64,000 nt of DNA from Plenodomus lindquistii. Its lineage: Eukaryota; Ascomycota; Dothideomycetes; Pleosporales; Leptosphaeriaceae. A program made the position numbers and the translations under genes. Positions 12,125 through 23,782 of the stretch are shown piece by piece (position 1 is the stretch's first letter; every line of letters begins with the position of its first letter). Location: the NCBI GenBank assembly GCA_025504975.1, contig JANUWI010000006.1, forward strand, positions 248,001-312,000, written 5' to 3'. Below the pieces are notes generated by a model. It saw nothing but the letters and a program-made list of their open reading frames with translations. It searched no databases and was not told the origin of the DNA.

Positions 12125-13453
12125 GAGGGTATTATTGCAGTTTGTGAATGAGGTCATGTCAGTTTCCGTGGGTGGCATTGAGGGTTCTTTGGTCTGGTAT
12201 CTGGGCTCTCATGATGGTGAAAGGGGGGTTGGAAGGGAACTGGGCTTTGCATGTGTGCGCTCAGAGCAGTCATGGGCATACAGGCGTTTTGTTTGTGCGT
12301 GCGACTGGCCCTTTCGCTGGTTGATTTACTTGGATATCCCTTGTATCATTGACATTGCTTGATGGAATACTCCTTACGTTTCTTCGTCAGATTAGCGCTA
12401 TGCACATTTCAAAGATGGCTTCGGCCATTTCCTGACATCCACGGATACAACATCGAGCCACATTCTAGCTCGGGGCTATGGTCAAAAGCACGTGGGCGTT
12501 CTGGCCGGAACGTGGGTCGGCGCGTCTTCGGTACCGGTAACGAGTGACTAACACATAATGCCACGACGACGACGACAATAACGGCGAGCATGACCTCTGT
12601 TCCCATCGCCACCTTTGCCCTATCAGAAACACGCAGAAACGTGGCGCATGATCAGCGGGACTGTCTACAGTCTGAGTGTGGGAAGGAGTTGAAGAGGAGC
12701 GGACTACTGTTGTAACACAGAAGAGGAGCATATGCGTGCTTTGGTTGACCTTTTTGTATCTGCTTTGCATTCTAGATGATGTTTGAGTGAGTCGGTGTGC
12801 CCAAGAGACGCTCCTGCTACCACCTCCAGTGCCCGTATGAGCGCTTTCGAAATTTACAATGCTGGCTGCTCGGTACCGGTAGAACCCATGTGTTACGTTG
12901 TACCGGACCATTCGACCTTGACAAGATGGTTGCTCGATGACGATTGACACTTGACAAACACGGTTGCTTCCCAATTGAGCTGGAAGTCGCGTTACCTGAT
13001 CGCGCTGCCCAAAATTCGAGCAATTATCTATGTTCCTTTCTTTCGCTTCTTCATCTCTAAGTCGCAGAGGGCATACTCCTGTAGAGTCTTCCCTACATTC
13101 GCGTTTCAAGAAGTTAGATACCACACCTGGTGCGTACAACGAAAATTGACAGACGGTGAGTGAGCGACAATCTATATCTGCCGTCCTCAAATGAGGGGCA
13201 GCTGATGGGATAGTTGTCATGCGTGGCTGATATCAACTTAGAGTGATTGCGTGCAAGGATATTGTGTGGGGCCCTAGATAGGCAAAGATGCTTGTGTCAA
13301 CGCGCATACGAGTTGTCGAAAGCTTGAGTCGACCCATAGATTTACTTGATGGTGAAGATTTGCGTGAAAGGAGGAAACCTCACATATTCTATAATGAGAG
13401 TCCAAGGGATCATCTCCGATATCCGACAACCATGTGAACTACCCGATGTATGT
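12125..13453. other. Convergent intergenic region, no supported gene
   Basis: About 1.3 kb between the 3' ends of the coiled-coil gene and the DUF1996 gene. A 251-codon frame on the minus strand (12465-13220) has no domain-like composition and is treated as chance. A short (CGA)n run lies near 12560. Confidence 0.5.
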
Positions 13454-14596
13454 TTAGTATGTTATTGCCACACCTCCTGGAAGCTCCGTGAGCCACTCTC
13501 CGGCCGCTCCAACGTCCTCGCGAACCTGCTGTGCCTTTTTGCATGCCATGGCCTGTTGAGCCGACTGCACCTTGAGCACGTTGCAGTTAGCGTTAGCGCA
13601 TTTGCCGCTAGGTAAAGCGTCCATGGCTTTTTGCAAAGAGTCGTCCTTCCATCCGAAAAGGTAGTCGCCGTGCTGTCCATACCCCTTGCTATCGTAGACG
13701 TCAGATAATTGTACCACCACTATAGCTCTCTTGAGCGTGAACGTACCCGTCACCAAAGCTATAGACAAACGGTTGCTTGCCATTGCCGTACCAAGCGTCA
13801 TTCTTATACTTCCCTACATCCCACATAATCTCATACATGACCTGTGGAATGGCAACAGGATGTGTGCTCGGGCAATTCGGTGTACCTAGACCCCCAGAGT
13901 TGGAGTAAGCAACATGGCTCTTATGATCAGGGCTGTCAAGGTTCTTTCCATCCCAACACGAGGGGAAGATGACCGTAGCTCGAATTCCATTCGCACAATA
14001 CTTGGTGGGTAGCTCGGCAAAGTCGTTTGAATCACATGGCGCGCCGAACCCCGAATTGGGATTCTGGCATCGGTGACAGATGGAGATGCGGTTGCTCTTC
14101 TTAGCCATGGGGTCACCGGCGATCATGCGGAAGCCGGGCTTGAAAGCTGTCATCTTGTTGTTCTTGGCGCTGTATGGCATGTAGTAGACAGTCATTCCTC
14201 CATCTTGCTGTAGACCAACGTTGGCGAACTGGGGAACTCGCTGAAAAGTGCCATTTTCCGGGGATTTGAAGTAGAGTGCGGCGGTCCAGTAGTTGCTGAA
14301 GTCCTCAGCATAAGTACAGGTGGTACAGGTGGACCTTGCAGGAGGGTCGAATTCTGCTGGTGTCATCTGAGGGTCGTTAGTGGCATTGATACTTACCAAA
14401 CATGGTGAGAACTTACTGTAAGATTGAATGAATTTCCTCCAATAATTTGATGCGTGTGTGGAGATGGAGCCTGCCCGGGATTGACGAGTGGATCAGCTCG
14501 CTCGACCGTGAGTTGCGAGCAGGCAAAACGTAGCATGTTCTGCGCAAGGGCAGACTGCGCCCACAACGCACCCGCGATGTAGAAACCTGAGATCAT
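13454..14596 (-). CDS. Secreted DUF1996 domain protein
   Basis: Three exons, 14596-14417, 14366-13747 and 13688-13454, with introns of 50 and 58 bp, give 344 residues. The N-terminus is a clear signal peptide (hydrophobic stretch ending SALA). The mature part carries the DUF1996 hallmarks: an early Cys, the HTHQIIGGNSF segment, the CTTC pair, YYMPY, NGIRATVIFPSCWDGKN and SHVAYSN. The end SFGDGKGYGQHGDYLFGW forms correctly only after the second splice. DUF1996 proteins are extracellular or wall-associated fungal proteins, sometimes fused to WSC domains; their biochemical function is not established. No WSC domain is present here. Confidence 0.9.
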
Positions 14597-16026
14597 GATT
14601 GAAATTTCTGGTCAAAGCTCTAGGAAAAAGATATGGAAGTGCTTCAACAAGACTTCTTAGCTCTTTATGTCTGAATGGAAGGATGTACTATATCAAAGTC
14701 CCGAGCCATGGATTGCGTCGTGCACATAGAAATCAAAACGTCTGCCAGTCATTTCACGTCGTGTGAAATCACTATTGCCACATTTGATTGCATGACGGAT
14801 TTTGACCAACATAGAGGGGAGATGATGTATTTGAGAAGTTTTTAATCTATAGGTCTCCTCGGCAGTTGTGTTAGACTGCCGATGGACACACCCGTACAAA
14901 TCAGGAACGTTTTTGACTGTCCCAGACCGTATGCATCGGGCATCATCTCCTCTCCGATATTGCATTGACCGATCCTGGATGCCTCATGTTGTTTTCCCAG
15001 TACTTGAGTGTTCCTTCGGGATCCATGTAGCTTCTCGTGGCACTTCACGGAGATGACATAACGTTGAATAGAGCGAGGCTACAAGCTGAGAATAAGGGGT
15101 GAATTGCAAGGGGCCTAACAGGCATGCAGTCTGCGACAGACCTGTGTCCGTCTCGAACCGTGAACTAGAAAATGCTCAGAGAGTATCGATATGAAGTGAT
15201 AGCGCTCAAGGATTAGTCAGGGGTTGCTGTACACCGCATCTAATGTTAGAGACTTCGTAGCCTTCACCAACCCAGAAAAATGACAATCCCAAAAGTATTA
15301 TTTAGGATGATTGTGGGAAGGGCGGAGTTTCCTATCGGCATTGGAATTGGGTTCCGAATCAGAATTCTCCTGTCGAAGTCTTCTGCGATTACTGCAGTCA
15401 GCGTCGCACAGTCAAATAGCGCATGTTGTGACTGTGAGCAATACGGCAGCAAGTGGACCTCGCTTGGTCCCATCACTCACTATTTTTTCAGCCTCGACCG
15501 GCTCCACATTGACTTGAATGATGGGAGATAATCGATGTGAATATCGTAAATTTGAGACTAGTCATGTCAGTGTCGAACAGTGTGGCCAAGCTACGACCCG
15601 CAATCAGCTAGTTAGCTTGGCACGCACGTAATGCGTGAATACTAACGTAGGCAACTCCAGTCCACGACTCAGGCATCACTCCACATGCTGCTTCCCAGTC
15701 GTGGTGGAAAATGGTCGGTGTAGCTGGAAGATCGAAAGGATGTCCAACCTGTCGCCGAAGGTACGCGAGACTCTAAATGGGTCCGATGTACGTTAGAGTA
15801 CACGCCAAGTCTAATTCTTCAGGCGCGTAAAATGTGGTGAGTGTATCTTGTCACCTGTAGAAATCCGTAAACTCATTCTTCTCTCCAAGATGAGGGTCGT
15901 CCCAAATGTCAAAGCTGTCAGCGACTCGGCCTGGAATGTGACGGCCCAAAAGGAACTACGTTTGTGCAAGGAACCATCGTGAAGACTAGGAAAGAAGAGA
16001 ACCTCAAGACTACAGGTGTGCCCAAG
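14597..16026. other. Intergenic region, no supported gene
   Basis: About 1.4 kb upstream of the DUF1996 gene. Only short open frames occur, none with recognisable motifs. The right part may hold the eroded 5' end (DNA-binding region) of the adjacent transcription-factor pseudogene, but I could not identify a Zn2Cys6 motif. Confidence 0.4.
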
Positions 16027-16034
16027 TGACGTCA
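16027..16034. promoter_or_regulatory. CRE-like TGACGTCA site
   Basis: A perfect TGACGTCA palindrome just 5' of the transcription-factor remnant. No functional gene is adjacent, so its relevance is doubtful. Confidence 0.2.
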
Positions 16035-16202
16035 AGAAAACTACCAGACTTCTTATATCTGGAGCTACGATGTACCTCTGCCATTCAATCGCTGTGAGGT
16101 ATACATCTGCTTTACACGAAAGTATTTGTACCCCAATGGTCCCGTCGATGCACATCTTGAGGAGATCCCTGGAGAGGAGATCCCAACACCGGTGCGGGAA
16201 GG

Positions 16203-17569
16203 AATGTTCATATTTCAACAATCCTTCATGAGCTTCGTGACTCTCGCTATTTTGGTATGGAACACCAGCAGGCGGATATCATCAAGCAAGGCCATGCCAC
16301 TCATGGCAACGCTCTGCGACTGCTTAACCAGGCACTTTCCAAGCCCGCGTACTATCTTACAGATGGTGCATTGCTGTCGGTTGTCACTCTTGCTATGCTG
16401 GAGTTGCTTGTTCCATCCGGACCTAAGTATTATTTGAAGCACATCCAAGGAGCAGAGCAACTGTTAGAGCTTCGGAACCCCGCATCACTGGCAAACTGCT
16501 CGCCTAGATCCCGGGATCTATACAAGGGCGTACGGCATGTGATTTTGTTAGCGTCATTGCAGATGCGGAGCGCATCGATTCTGGCGAGGTTGGAGTAGAA
16601 AACAGCAGCAAGAGCGCACTGTTCGGCTACAGATTTAGAAGAGCAAGACTTGCACAACATTTTGGCAGACTGCTCGGTCATAATCACGGACTTGGACATG
16701 CTCAAGGCGAAAACAGAGCTGCGCGATGAAGCCCTGCGCAACGCAAGGCTTCTAATGACAACTTTTAGCAACTGGAGATCACGATGGAGTCAGAACCCTG
16801 ACAACACGTACGCTGAGGAAACTTGTCGATTTACTGATGAAGAAGACTCTGCACCCATTACTTCGATATTCAGGTTCAAGACTGCATCTGCAGCATGCAT
16901 GCGGATGCTCTACAATGTAGCATTCATCCATGTCCACGAGGTTCTAGCAAGCCTTTGAACCGTAGCAGACCGACGCCACGTCTTGTTCGTATCAAAGTCC
17001 AATTCAACACTACAATGTAGTCAATGAGGATGATTCGGACCACAACTCCACTGCAGCCCTACGTCTCGCGGCCTTGGACATCACTTGCTGTATGGTAGAC
17101 TACTTCGACTACAAACGGGCAAGAGACGGCTCCCAATTCGCTTCACCAGCAGTGATGTATGCGGTCATGACTGCATGTACAACTTTAGGTGGGCGAGAGT
17201 CGAGTGCAGGGAGATGGGCCAGAGACTTGTTGCGAAGTATTGCCTACCCAGCTATTGGATTGGACGCATGGGGAGATTGAACAACGAGAAGTGATTTGGA
17301 ACGCTGGACTTCTGTACCAGTATCCTATATCCATGGTCGAGTACGAGAGCTGGTTGGTAGCTGGATCGAAGAAGGGCAGCGCCACGTCAGAGGACATGCC
17401 GCGGTTCACGTTTCTCTCACTGGAGCCGCCTCAAAGGTATGCATGCATCTTGGCGGAAAAGAACTGCACAACAGAAATACTCGAGATTTGCAAGAATAAA
17501 GTCAAAGAGGTATCTCAGAAAGCACCCAACCATTCAGCCATATCCCCGTGTTCCATATCGCAACAGTAA
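16203..17569 (+). pseudogene. Broken fungal-specific transcription factor (C-terminal TF domain) gene
   Basis: Conceptual translation gives stretches typical of the fungal-specific TF regulatory domain (helical, with HELRDSRYFG, HGNALRLLNQALS and AMLELLVPSG, then IFRFKTASAACMRMLYNVA). They are spread over three frames and interrupted. An in-frame TAG at 16596 splits one frame. Near 16945-16965 the frame shifts and another TAG follows. Near 17275 the frame shifts again before WNAGLLYQYP. Trial introns at the first TAG do not restore phase. No N-terminal Zn2Cys6 cluster was found upstream. Both TAG codons would be CAG with one C-to-T change, as expected of RIP-like mutation. I read this as a decayed gene; sequencing error at three separate places is less likely. 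Confidence 0.65.
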
Positions 17570-17722
17570 ACGCAACACCAGACACCACCCAAGCGAAGCA
17601 AAGGAAGCAAGGTAATCCATGTATATGAAGACCAGAATGACATCCTCGGACCCCTTAGATTGCTCCTTACTCCAAACACCTTCGTAGTCACATTATCCAG
17701 AGTCATCTCGTTGTCGTTACAT

Positions 17723-20096
17723 TTACTCCTCCATCTCGTCACCCTCTGCAGCGAGAAGATCCTGTTCTTCGCAACTCCTTTCCACCTCATCAGCGATAAA
17801 CTGCTCGTATTCTTCTAGCGACCGCTGAACGTGTAGTTTGAAACGCACAATGTCGTCAAGCATACGCTCGATTTCAGTGTGGAGTTCTTCTCGCAAAGCG
17901 TTGGCGCGAAGTTGGAGTTGTTCATATCTAAATTGAATTAGTCTCGATGCAATGGTCCTGGCCTCAGGTAGACTCACTCGATATTTACAGCCATCTCACG
18001 TTGTACCATCAACTGTACACTCTCACCAAGTCCACTTCGCATGCGCGAAAGCTCCTTCTCCATGCGTTCGATTTGTGCGTCGGACTGGCTCTTCTGTGTG
18101 TTTGTAATTTCACGTAGTTTCTCTAACTCTTCTTCGGCTTGTTGAACACGGTGGCCTAGGGCTTCGACTTCTGCTTGCTTGTCGTCCATAGCTTCCTTAA
18201 TCTTGTCGAGGAGATCGTGATTGTTCATGTCTGCCTCGAGGGCTTGGTTGCGGCGCTCTTGAATTTCCTTTCGTAGAGAAATGATATTGGATTTGACGCT
18301 GCCGCGAAGGTCGAGGTTGAGCAAGTGAGCAGGAGAATATCCTGTTCCCGCGTCGTGGAGAAGGCGATCTGATGCGTCTTGGGATGACCCGCCCATTTGT
18401 GAGCCGGAGAAATTAGGACCTTCGGTAACAGTTAGGATGAGCTCATAATCTTGCCCCTTGGCATTGACGGCTGTAGAGGGTATGACGCCTATCTGATAAC
18501 CCAGATTGTTGTATCGCTCGATAGTTTGTTCAAGCTCGTCCAGTTTGCGCGAGGCCACGAGCTCCTTCTCAGCAACACGCTTCTTGGATTCCTCAAGCCG
18601 TGTCGATGTCGCTTGAAGGGCCGCGTCGAGACGCTCCTTTTCATTGGCCATACGGTCAATATCCGCAATGGTCATACCGCGACCATCGATGATGGCTTGG
18701 AGCTCTTGTTGCTCCTTCTCGGACGCCTCAAGCTCGGCCTCAATCTCCTCGATGGACTTTTCTAGAAACTGGCATCGGTCATTGTACTTCTTGACCTTGG
18801 CATCCATAGAGTTGTTGTAGTTTTCGAACTTGACACGGTCTTCCTCGAGAATCCGAATCTGCTCCTCCAGTTTCTGGATCCTCGGTCCAGACTTGCCGAG
18901 TTCCTCGATCTGATCCTGGAGATATTTATGCTCAGCCTCTAGGAGCTCAACCTGCTCGTGGTGCTGCGCATTTGCCATTTCAAACTTCTTGGCCATGGTG
19001 TCGATGTGGGGTTTCATGTGTCTCTTTTGGGCTTCTTCGTCGTCGTCGTCGTCTTCGGCTGATAGCCATGTACTATATGCGTCTGACAGAAAGTCGAAGA
19101 TGATGCGGTCACCAGAGACGTCGTAGCCCGCCTCAAAACAAGCATCGTCGTATGTTCCAGACTCGTACGCCTGCATAAGACGCGCAAGTTGCATCATCCA
19201 GTGAAGCAGGCCCAGGAAGGTGGCCCAATTGTTGCCGCCGACGGCTGCGATCTGCGACTTCATAATGGACTTTTCAAAGGGATAGCGCATCTGTTTGAGC
19301 AGGATGGGGACTTCCTGATCAATTGACTTTTGGAAGCGATAGCTGGGGTCGATGCGGTTGTAGAGCCACTGGAACATGCAGTTGAAGTCTTTTTGCGTGG
19401 GCGAGGTCATGGCCTTGTTGGACAGGACGTGCTTGGACTCCATCTCAAAGTTGTTGTGTGTCAGGAACTCGAGCAGCTCGTGGGCCATGTGCGCGCGCGT
19501 GCTGGCATCCTTGAGGCGTCGCGGGTCCGCGGGTGGTGCCGCGGGCATGGGCGCTGTCTGGAAGAAGGACTGCTTCACGCCCGACTGGCCAGGGCCATGC
19601 GAAGTGCGCGACTTGAAGACGCTGCTGCGGCGCTGTGCGCTCTGCTCAAAGTTTGGTGCCGACGATAGGGGCGCCGGGGTCTGGAAGATGGAGGCGCCCG
19701 GGGCGAAGCTCTTGCGGCCGCTGCCCGCGCCAAAGGCATTGCTGGTCGAGTTGCGATGGGCCGAGTGGAAGCCCTCGGCGAGGTTTGTGCCAGAGGACGA
19801 GCGCTGGAAGAGGGGCTGGCTGGGGCGGCCAGGTGCGAGGGACATTCTCGATCCACTCTGCGAGCGCGCGTGGTTGGGGGGAAACTGGGGCTGCGACGAC
19901 TGCATGTTGTTGATGGAGCTCGCGCGCTTCATGGCCGACGACGGCATGGGGATCGCCGACGAGTTGGTGGTGACGGGGCCGAGAGTCTGTTGTCGTGGGC
20001 TTGTCAGTCGGAGCGCGGGCCCGGTTTGGCCAGGTGCGGTACTGTACTCACTTCGCGCGGGCGGCGCACCGAGAACATGCCCGATTCCTGCGCCAT
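17723..20096 (-). CDS. ndc80: Kinetochore protein Ndc80 (Hec1)
   Basis: Three exons, 20096-20052, 19986-17978 and 17927-17723 (introns of 65 and 50 bp), give 752 residues. Ndc80 is the microtubule-binding subunit of the NDC80 complex at the outer kinetochore. Exon 1 encodes only 15 residues (MAQESGMFSVRRPRE) and splices in phase to TLGPVTTNSSAIPMP; without it the gene would be called too short. A basic, Ser-rich N-terminal tail (Aurora-site-like) precedes the calponin-homology region (about 150-290, including EFLTHNNFEME, DFNCMFQWLYNRIDPSY and a NNWATFLGLLHWM motif), then a long coiled coil to the C-terminus. The last exon encodes the acidic end of the coiled coil. Confidence 0.95.
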
Positions 20097-20110
20097 GGGG
20101 GCAAGAGGAC

Positions 20111-20175
20111 TGTGCTGGTGTCTGGTGTTGGTGTTGGTGTTGGTGTGGTGTGGTGTGGTGTGGTGTGTTGTGTTG
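20111..20175. repeat. GT-rich simple repeat at the NDC80 5' end
   Basis: Runs of GTGTTG and then GTGTG units directly upstream of the NDC80 start, read as CA-rich sequence on the transcribed strand. It probably lies in the 5' UTR or core promoter. Further imperfect GTT/AAC runs continue to about 20340. Confidence 0.8.
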
Positions 20176-20863
20176 TAAAATGCACTATCTCTTCTAGATA
20201 CCTAGCAAAAAAGCGCTATGCAATGTCTAGTAGGGCTGAGGCTCGGCCGTCGGCCGGTGGTGTTGATGTTGATGTTTGTTGTTGTGACGGCGTCGCCTGC
20301 GCTAGCGCCCGTAGCAACAACAACAAACACAACAACACGCCAATGCCAACACCAGTGCAGTCCCCCACCCCACCTTTCAGCCCTACCCTTACCCTACCCC
20401 GACCTGCTCAGCTACTCGAGACACTGTCAAGATACACCACCAACATCGACTGCAAACGCCAGGGAGCACAAGTGGAAACGGACTCCAGTGGCCACCAAGG
20501 CCATGTGTATGCGTGTGTAGATTCAAAATGTACATGGAAGAAGATGCCTACATACTTGCTTTGAAAGGTACATGTAAATGGCTGCTGCACAAGTGCCCAT
20601 GCCAGTCCAAAAAGGCTCAAAATCCTCCCACCTTGTCCACACGGGCGTCGGACCACACCACTCTCTGCGCTGCTATCCTAGGGGTATCGTGTGCATATGC
20701 AAGCCAAAGTGAAGATGCCGCAGTGCTTTCTTTCAAACTCCGGCTCGTGGTCCACAAGCAAAAGGTCCGACGACAAGGCCATTAAACTCAAGATCCGTTA
20801 GAAATGCATCATAAACATGCCGCCGTCTCAAATGTACCGTCTCCAATGACTGAGTGATTATGA
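20176..20863. other. Intergenic region, no supported gene
   Basis: Upstream of NDC80 and downstream of the disordered-protein gene. It contains low-complexity GTT/AAC runs and pyrimidine tracts. The open frames seen are low-complexity artefacts. Confidence 0.5.
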
Positions 20864-21568
20864 TTACTTGTTCTTGCTCGCCTTGTCGTCTGCACCAATG
20901 TTCTTGAACATGTCGTCTGCGCCCCAGCTGAGCGTGTCGTCGCCGACGCCGAGCGTCTTGAGCTCGGGCAGAGCTGGCGGCGGGGGGCTCTTTGGCTGCG
21001 CGGGCGCGGGCGCGGGTGCGTGTACGGGCGCGGGCTGGGGCTGCGAGACGGTGCGGCCGTTGGAGTAGGGCGCAGAGGTGCCATTGCCCTCGGGCACCGA
21101 GCCGGCAGCAAACGTCTTCTTCTTGCCAAACCAGCTGCCGCTCTTTCTCCGCGACAGACTGGGCGCCTGGCTGTTGATGGTGGCGGGCGACCCCGGCCGC
21201 TCTGACTGGAGGCTGTCCGACGACGACAGGGTGCGCAGGCCCAGGAACTTGCGCACCGAGGCCGGGCGCCTGCTCGAGGGGCTCGTGGGCGACATGACGC
21301 TGCTGGCGGCATCGCTCGTGCGGCTCTGGTGCAGCTGCGCGCCGCCCGTCGAGTCCTCAGAGTGCTTGCCCAGCGGCGAGTCGTGATGAGGAGGGAAGGC
21401 TGGCGACCGGGGCGTGGGGTGCGACGACAGCGGGCCTCTGCCAGGCGTGGGCGGACGCGGCGTCTCGGGCGGGCTGTCGAGCGGCGCGGGGATCTGGGTG
21501 CCCTCGGTGAGGGAGAAGTTGATGGGCGTCAGCGTCAACGGCTTGTACGAGAATTTGCCGGGCGCCAT
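20864..21568 (-). CDS. Disordered Ser/Pro-rich protein of unknown function
   Basis: Single exon, 234 residues, starting MAPGKFSYKPLTLTPINF; an in-frame ATG 33 bases upstream is less likely. It is almost entirely low-complexity and rich in Pro, Ser and Ala. It has many SP/TP sites, two basic Ser-containing clusters around RPASVRKFLGLRTLSS and SRRKSGSWFGKKK, a proline run, and an acidic/aromatic end with DTLSWGADDMFKNIG. The short ordered-looking islands suggest binding motifs and phospho-regulation. I do not recognise a family. The long open frame with strong third-position GC bias supports it as real. Confidence 0.65.
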   Translation of the reverse strand: MAPGKFSYKPLTLTPINFSLTEGTQIPAPLDSPPETPRPPTPGRGPLSSHPTPRSPAFPPHHDSPLGKHSEDSTGGAQLHQSRTSDAASSVMSPTSPSSRRPASVRKFLGLRTLSSSDSLQSERPGSPATINSQAPSLSRRKSGSWFGKKKTFAAGSVPEGNGTSAPYSNGRTVSQPQPAPVHAPAPAPAQPKSPPPPALPELKTLGVGDDTLSWGADDMFKNIGADDKASKNK

Positions 21569-21739
21569 GGTGTCGTGGGCGCCGTGGGCGACGTGAAGCA
21601 AGGGGGAAATGCTTTGGATCTGGATTGACGCTGGGCTAATTGGCCGGGCAGCGCGATCAATCGACGAGGTTGAACGGCGTGGGAGCGGCGCAGGCGAGCG
21701 GAAGCTCAGGAGGTTGAACGGCCTTCAAGGGCTCAAGGC

Positions 21740-21766
21740 TCAAGCGTCAAGCGTCAAGCGTCAAGT
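21740..21766. repeat. Short tandem repeat (CAAGCGT)n
   Basis: About three and a half copies of a 7-bp unit in the upstream region of the disordered-protein gene. Confidence 0.7.
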
Positions 21767-22115
21767 GGACGAGGGTCCGGACAGGGTTCAACTGACGGCT
21801 GCCACCAACAAACGGCGCCACACGACAGTCGCACTACCCCAGTCTGAGCCCAGTCTGAGCCCACTTTCACATCCAACAGCCGCGATAGTACTCTACGTCT
21901 ACCATGTACATACACAACAGCACATCCCGGTGTGCTGCATGTCCCACCCATAGCGGGCCCCCCGTACGAGTCAAGACCAAAGGTCCGGGGTCTTCGGAAC
22001 GGCTATCGCACATCACCATTCCACGGCCGTGCATGGGACGTCTCGTCTCGTCTCAGCCAATTGCCACTACAACCACCATCACCCACTCAGCCTCAACATG
22101 CCAGTTCCCATCTTC
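21767..22115. other. Intergenic region, nothing seen
   Basis: Between the 5' side of the disordered-protein gene and the 3' end of ISN1. No coding signal. Confidence 0.5.
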
Positions 22116-23782
22116 TCATCGCGTCTTGCGTTGCTGCATCTCGTCCAACTCTGCAATCTCATCTAGCAGCTGGCACGTCTCCCGTGGGTTCGCGATCCAC
22201 GCCGTGGTACACGCCAGCCGCGCCTTGAAGTCGTTCGCCCCAGCGCTCAGAAACTGATCCCCCACATGCAATGTCTTCGCGCCCTCGATGCCCCCGAATA
22301 TTCGCTGGCACGCTAGCACCCCCCACGACTTGTCCCCAATGTCGACAAACACATCGTTTCCGCCTGCTCTCACGTCAGCATTCGACTTCTCCGCTCGCCC
22401 AGAGCATGCTTACCGTTGAAGGCACAGAATGGGAGCCGTTGCCCGACGTCTGAAATGTCCTGCTGTCATTAGTCAATGAGCCCTCGAACCCCTAGTGAAC
22501 CTACCAGAATCTTTTGCACAATCAATACTGTCTCCTCGAGTGTTTCACGGCAGAACTTGTGGCCCTCTTTCGGTATGATGCCTACCGCTCGTTCCTTCCG
22601 TACAACGAGAGCCTCTAGACGGAAGTTCTTCACAGTGTCTTCCAGCGAAGCTTCGGCGAGGTCCAGAAGTTCTTTGATATCCGATTCGTGCCATGAGAGC
22701 ATCTCTTTCAGCACCCATTCCTCTCTAGGCACGAATCGTAGCATGTCTGGGCTGTTCTCGTCAAACTTGAAGCAGAAATTGCTTTCGCCACCCATGATCA
22801 TCAAGTTCTGCTTCCACTCCAGGGGTAGATCAGACGCTTGCACTGCGTCAAGTAATCCGTGAAGTCTCTCGTAATAACGCTTAGCTTCGGTGTAGCCAGC
22901 CGCTGTAACGATGCCAATCTTTGATCCTCGTCGCATGAGCTGTAAGATTTTAGGAATGACGGGATTTTCAGGCACGAGACACTCGCCGTCGTCGTACAGC
23001 GTGACGTCTCCGTCGAAAGTCACAAGGTCCAAGGGACCACCTCGCACCAGGCTCATGACTTGAGCTGTGTTCAACACTAGGCGGATGTCGTTAAAGGATG
23101 GTGGAACAAAACGTCGATGGCTGATAAAGCGGCGTTGATCCTGCCAGATGAAGGCATCGTGTAAGGCTAGAGGAGTAAAGAAGTTGGCAACTGAAGGAAC
23201 AAGAAGTTTAAGTTTCGATCGATCAGGTTTACCAACCCTTTGGTGTTCAACTGTGCCAAATAGGTCAACACAACACAATTGAGCAGAGGATCGCCCTCGC
23301 TTGCAAGGGCACGAGCTGAGATCAACTCACTATGATCGTTGATGATCTCCTCCACGTCTCGCATGATCTCAGCGTACCGGCGTTGAGCGATGCTGGCCTG
23401 GTGATCCACCGACTCGCCATCGGGTTCAAACACCGCAGTTGGGTGAGAGTGTAGAACAAAAGGAACGGCCAAAAGTCCCTACGTAATGGTTAGGTGGGAA
23501 AGTTAGCTACGTGCGACCTATCTAGTACCTTGATCCATTCAATCTACAGTCCATGTTAGTTGGATTTGCCGAACTTGTGGGAAAGCAGCTCACCAATTGA
23601 TCCCTTCGATGGGTCTTCAGCACGTCAACATTGTTTTCTCCATAACCAGACTTGACTACCAACCTTGAGCGCATCTGCAAATGCCCGTGGTGGTTAGCAC
23701 GGTGCTTCTGCGAGCTGAACATGACTTGAAATGTCGCAGCAGCTGGCTTGTACGTACATTCAACACGGTATCTTGTCGTCAT
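22116..23782 (-). CDS. isn1: IMP-specific 5'-nucleotidase (ISN1)
   Basis: Eight exons: 23782-23758, 23674-23664, 23614-23594, 23543-23529, 23478-23331, 23250-22505, 22459-22414 and 22363-22116, total 419 residues. ISN1 hydrolyses IMP to inosine in purine salvage. Splicing of exons of 25, 11, 21 and 15 nt rebuilds the family N-terminus MTTRYRVEYALKTHRRDQL followed by IEWIKGLLAVPFVLHS. The middle exon holds SPSFNDIRLVLNTAQVM-like sequence (PPSFNDIRLVLNTAQ here) and the HAD-type nucleophile motif VTFDGDVTLYDDG. The end holds GGNDVFVDIGDKSWGV and the HVGDQFLSAGANDFKAR motif with its metal-binding Asp. All junctions are GT-AG, and phases sum exactly. It is divergent from MED17 with 482 bp between starts. 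Confidence 0.95.

Noticed and set aside
12465..13220. 251-codon minus-strand open frame
   Set aside because: No motif, erratic Ser/Arg/Cys-rich composition, no domain-like hydrophobic pattern, and it lies in a convergent 3' region.
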